Part shown: one piece after another, positions 61,449 through 64,000 of the stretch | Position numbering within the stretch: position 1 is the first letter of the stretch | Layout of the letters: every line of letters starts with the position of its first letter | Origin: DLAJ01 sp023663615 | GTDB taxonomy: Bacteria > Bacillota > Clostridia > Lachnospirales > Lachnospiraceae | Length of the DNA stretch: 64,000 bases | NCBI GenBank assembly: GCA_023663615.1 | Contig: JAMPHA010000001.1 | Span: 620,001 to 684,000 of the forward strand | Direction: 5' to 3' | Translations under genes and position numbers: made by a program | Notes under the pieces: generated by a model | What the model was told of the DNA's origin: nothing | The model's input: only the letters and a program-made list of their open reading frames with translations | Databases searched by the model: none

Positions 61449-63068
61449 TCACTTCTCCTCGACATGATAACAGGTCGTCGTGACGAAATACAGCTTCGCC
61501 CGATCGGGAATCCTTGCAAGCGCGCTCTCTACGTCGGCATTTAAGCTTTGTGCCTTTTCCGTACTAAGCGAATGCTCCCTGTTGGGATTCGCATAATCCG
61601 AGGTCGGCGAGGTCGTATAGCCGTCAAACCCTGCGAGCGCGATCTGCGCCACGCCGTAACGGCTGAGCAGCCGGATCATCATGATCATCGGATTGTCCAC
61701 GATCCAGGCTTCCTCGTCAAGCAGGTCATTGTAGGAAAGCGTATAATCGAACGAGCCGTTTGTCTTTGTCACATTCGAGGTCGCGATCAGCCGGACCTCT
61801 TTCGGAAGACGCGATATGACATAGGAGAGCTGGACATAGCGCCTTGCACTGCTGATAAACAGGTAATCGACCGGATAATCTGCGGGCATACAATTGACTG
61901 CGATCACCACCGGACGGTTCCGTCCCATATACTCGTATACCTTATCATCTTCCTCGATGGCATTCCTGCCCGGTCCGAGCATGAGCACCTTTTTCCCTCT
62001 GAGCAGCTCGCCCAGACGCTCCGTCATATCCTGCTCCAGACCGCTCACGCGCTTCTGGTACTCTACATACAGCGCTTCCGCATACGCCCCGTCATAGAGA
62101 AGTTTTTTTTCTCCCTCCAGCATATCCAGAATCTCATGAACGGACTTTACGGATAACTTCTGTTTGTCCATCAGATAACTGACATAGCTTGGATGGCAGT
62201 CATGGGATGCGGCGATAAAGAACTTAAAATTATACCCCCACGGACTCCGGCGGTAAATGTCCAGAATCGTCACATCAATCGCCTCTAACAGCTGGCTGCT
62301 GTGATACTGTTTTTCCCCGTTCTCGTTCATATACATCGCGAGCAGCTCGATCGGCGTGTTTCCGGCGCTCTTTCCCATGCCGTATAAACTGCCGTCCACC
62401 AGAAGCAGCCTGTCCTTCGGCGGATTTTCTAACAGCTCAATACAATTTGCATAGGCAAGCTGGAAATTATTGTGCGCATGATAGCCGATCCCGATCTCTT
62501 TTTTCAGCCCCTGTTCCGCCGCATTATAATAATGCATCAGCTTATGCTTATGAAGCAGCCCATACGTATCAACCAGGGAAAACGCATATGGCGTGAGTTC
62601 ATTGATCAGCGTAAGCAGCTCCTGAAATTCCCCATCATCATAGCTGGTAATGGAGACCGCCTGCGCAAATACTTTGTAGCCGAGCTGCTTGATCTGATGA
62701 CAGAATGCGATCGCCTCGTGCATTTTCTGTTTTTTGAAAATGACCCGGATCCCGTCAAGAAAGCTCTCACTGCACGGCTGCACATGCGCGATCCCACACG
62801 TTCCGTAATCGATCATGCCGACGATCAAAGACTGCCCCTTGCCCAACAAGCCATAGGTCTTTGCCACCGCGCCGGTATCCGGAAAGATGGATCGGTTCGC
62901 ATCATACGCGCGGCGCTCATCAAGAAACCCCACTTCCACAATATCAATTCCCGCACTGACCAAGCGCTCAAATATATTGACCAGATTACTGTTTCCGAAT
63001 TCCCAGTCATTGATATAGCCGCCGTCCCGCAGCGTGCAGTCCAACAATTTAATATTATGTTTGCTCAT
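61449..63068 (-). CDS. HMGL-like aldolase fused to a C-terminal DUF115-like domain
   Basis: A 539-residue protein. Residues 1-330 are a TIM-barrel aldolase of the HMG-CoA-lyase/4-hydroxy-2-oxovalerate-aldolase group: LLDCTLRDGGYINDW (substrate/metal Asp-Arg), GYHAHNNFQLAYANCIEL (metal His pair) and GSLYGMGKSAGNTPIELL. Residues about 355-520 are a separate domain with VLMLGPGRNAIEEDDKVYEY, AVNCMPADYPVDYLFIS and ALAGFDGY, reminiscent of DUF115/MptE-like domains. Aldolases of this kind join or split pyruvate and an aldehyde. With HAD and ThDP-enzyme genes next to it, a dedicated route to an unusual sugar or acyl group is inferred. Confidence 0.85.
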   Translation of the reverse strand: MSKHNIKLLDCTLRDGGYINDWEFGNSNLVNIFERLVSAGIDIVEVGFLDERRAYDANRSIFPDTGAVAKTYGLLGKGQSLIVGMIDYGTCGIAHVQPCSESFLDGIRVIFKKQKMHEAIAFCHQIKQLGYKVFAQAVSITSYDDGEFQELLTLINELTPYAFSLVDTYGLLHKHKLMHYYNAAEQGLKKEIGIGYHAHNNFQLAYANCIELLENPPKDRLLLVDGSLYGMGKSAGNTPIELLAMYMNENGEKQYHSSQLLEAIDVTILDIYRRSPWGYNFKFFIAASHDCHPSYVSYLMDKQKLSVKSVHEILDMLEGEKKLLYDGAYAEALYVEYQKRVSGLEQDMTERLGELLRGKKVLMLGPGRNAIEEDDKVYEYMGRNRPVVIAVNCMPADYPVDYLFISSARRYVQLSYVISRLPKEVRLIATSNVTKTNGSFDYTLSYNDLLDEEAWIVDNPMIMMIRLLSRYGVAQIALAGFDGYTTSPTSDYANPNREHSLSTEKAQSLNADVESALARIPDRAKLYFVTTTCYHVEEK

Positions 63069-63113
63069 GTTTCCCTCTGTCCCCTACCCGCCAAAATGTG
63101 CAGCATCCTGTCA

Positions 63114-64000
63114 TTAAAATCTCAAATAGATATAATCGCCGTCATAAATCTTAATTTCTTTATTCGGCACGATCGTGATAAACTGTGCCTCTTCGTTAAA
63201 ATATTCCATCGGAATATAACAGTTCGTATGTTGATAATCCATCACACCTACGGCATGTCCGTTTACGATCAATTGGTACTCGACGGAGGCATCCATCAGA
63301 ATCCCCACATCCTCAAAATAAACATCCCTCTCTACCGCTGTATCAAACTGAACAAAAAACTCGGTTGTTGCTAATGAATTCAGTTCGAGTGAAAACGTGA
63401 TCCCGCCCAGATAGTAGTCCTCTACCAGATACATATCTTCCGGTCTGATCGCTTCAATCACAGTCAGTTCCGACAGCGTTTCCGGTTTCCTTTCTCTGGC
63501 GAGATACCGAAAGAACAAATTATCCATATCCCCCGAAAAATTATACCCGCCAAATATAATATTGGCACAAAGCGTCTGCTTTTTCTCCCCCAGCATCTGC
63601 AGTCTGAACGAATCCGCCATATGATGAATTCCGCTCACACTGCCGATACACAGACAGATCACAAGCAGGATGTTCACAATTCTTCTCTTCCCCCGGCTTC
63701 CTAAGCGGGTGATCACCATAACCGCAAGCACAAGCAATGCCGGAACAGATGCCTTTACACAAAAATCAAATCCTTCCCCCGCCCGGATCCATGGGATGAC
63801 CAGCAGGCTTCCCACCGTGATCCAGAAAAGCACGTTCTTTTTATAAGTTTGAAATAGCAGAGCAAAATAGATTCCAACCTCAAAAAAAATAAAGATAACA
63901 TAATAGCCAAGCTTATTTTGAATCATCGGGCTTAAAGCATTCCTGACTGCCGCGGCTGCCTGTGATAATAATATCGGCATGGACTGCACCGCCGCCGACA
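63114..64000 (-). CDS. Polytopic membrane protein, C-terminal part (runs off the window)
   Basis: The frame is open to the window edge, so only the C-terminal 295 or so residues are seen. Four hydrophobic helices (about residues 25-125 of the visible part) are followed by an outer domain of about 160 residues with a beta-rich character (SVEYQLIVNGHAVGV, FITIVPNKEIKIYDG). Layout resembles large glycan-locus membrane proteins of the GT-C type. No specific family recognised. It lies 45 bases upstream of the aldolase and shares its direction. Confidence 0.6.
   Translation of the reverse strand, partial: SAAVQSMPILLSQAAAAVRNALSPMIQNKLGYYVIFIFFEVGIYFALLFQTYKKNVLFWITVGSLLVIPWIRAGEGFDFCVKASVPALLVLAVMVITRLGSRGKRRIVNILLVICLCIGSVSGIHHMADSFRLQMLGEKKQTLCANIIFGGYNFSGDMDNLFFRYLARERKPETLSELTVIEAIRPEDMYLVEDYYLGGITFSLELNSLATTEFFVQFDTAVERDVYFEDVGILMDASVEYQLIVNGHAVGVMDYQHTNCYIPMEYFNEEAQFITIVPNKEIKIYDGDYIYLRF

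Noticed and set aside
62103..62110. T8 run (A8 in the aldolase coding strand) as a phase-variable tract
   Set aside because: Such A/T runs arise readily from Lys codon pairs and are common in this window, so there is no reason to single it out.
62472..63374. A 300-residue + strand reading frame
   Set aside because: It lies entirely antisense to the aldolase gene and the end of the next membrane-protein gene, whose - strand products have clear motifs; the + strand product has none.
1..64000. CRISPR array, tRNA, rRNA or riboswitch
   Set aside because: No regularly spaced direct repeats, cloverleaf or rRNA-like segments were noticed by eye; small or degenerate RNAs could still be missed.

Overview
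The window looks like the chromosome of a Gram-positive anaerobe of the Clostridia, most likely a Lachnospiraceae-type gut bacterium. The reasons are strong AGGAGG-type ribosome sites, TTG/GTG starts, textbook sigma-A promoters, an LtaS-like sulfatase, a BceAB-style ABC exporter and a conjugative-element DUF3991/TOPRIM protein. The taxonomic call is inference; no rRNA or tRNA gene was found. A run of 100 Ns (4348-4447) shows that this is a scaffold, so order and distance across that point are uncertain.

Left edge (1-4205, + strand): the tail of an M48-type metallopeptidase, then a three-gene unit of ABC ATPase, large FtsX-type permease and XRE regulator. Next comes a decayed mobile or accessory patch (about 4206-9235). 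It holds a DUF3991/TOPRIM gene with an apparent internal deletion, a compact AT-rich three-gene operon built around a RelA/SpoT-domain protein (tandem promoters and an intrinsic terminator, toxin-antitoxin-like), a relaxase-like tail, an LtaS-family sulfatase and a scrap of an IS4-type transposase.

From 9236 to the right edge almost everything is on the - strand and forms one very large surface-polysaccharide locus. It has about 26 glycosyltransferase-type genes (GT2, GT4, GT8-like, two GT10 fucosyltransferase-like, two GT23/O-fucosyltransferase-like, WbsX, GT-D-like, capsule-synthesis type). Export genes include a Wzm/Wzt ABC exporter with a C-terminal glycan-binding domain, an MsbA/PglK-like exporter and a Wzx flippase. 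Modification genes include two FkbM methyltransferases, two acyltransferase-3 proteins and an MBOAT plus SGNH-like O-acylation pair. Sugar-building genes include a DegT aminotransferase, a radical SAM protein, an epimerase, and a thiamine-diphosphate enzyme / HAD phosphatase / aldolase trio. The locus is punctuated by sigma-A promoters at 54744-54772 and 46321-46349; beside the second sits a small divergent XRE gene.

The most unusual parts are: (1) the tripartite RelA/SpoT operon; (2) an AAA/OLD-like ATPase overlapping a PD-(D/E)XK-like nuclease candidate, embedded between glycan genes, with the look of a two-gene defence module; (3) a protein combining a ParB/sulfiredoxin-like DGSHR motif with a nucleotidyltransferase-like DLD motif, next to a nucleotidyltransferase-like plus capsule glycosyltransferase fusion; (4) G8-G9 tracts inside four glycan genes, suggestive of phase variation; (5) the aldolase-HAD-ThDP trio, which looks like a route to an unusual sugar or sugar substituent. 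All function calls come from reading motifs by eye, without database searches.
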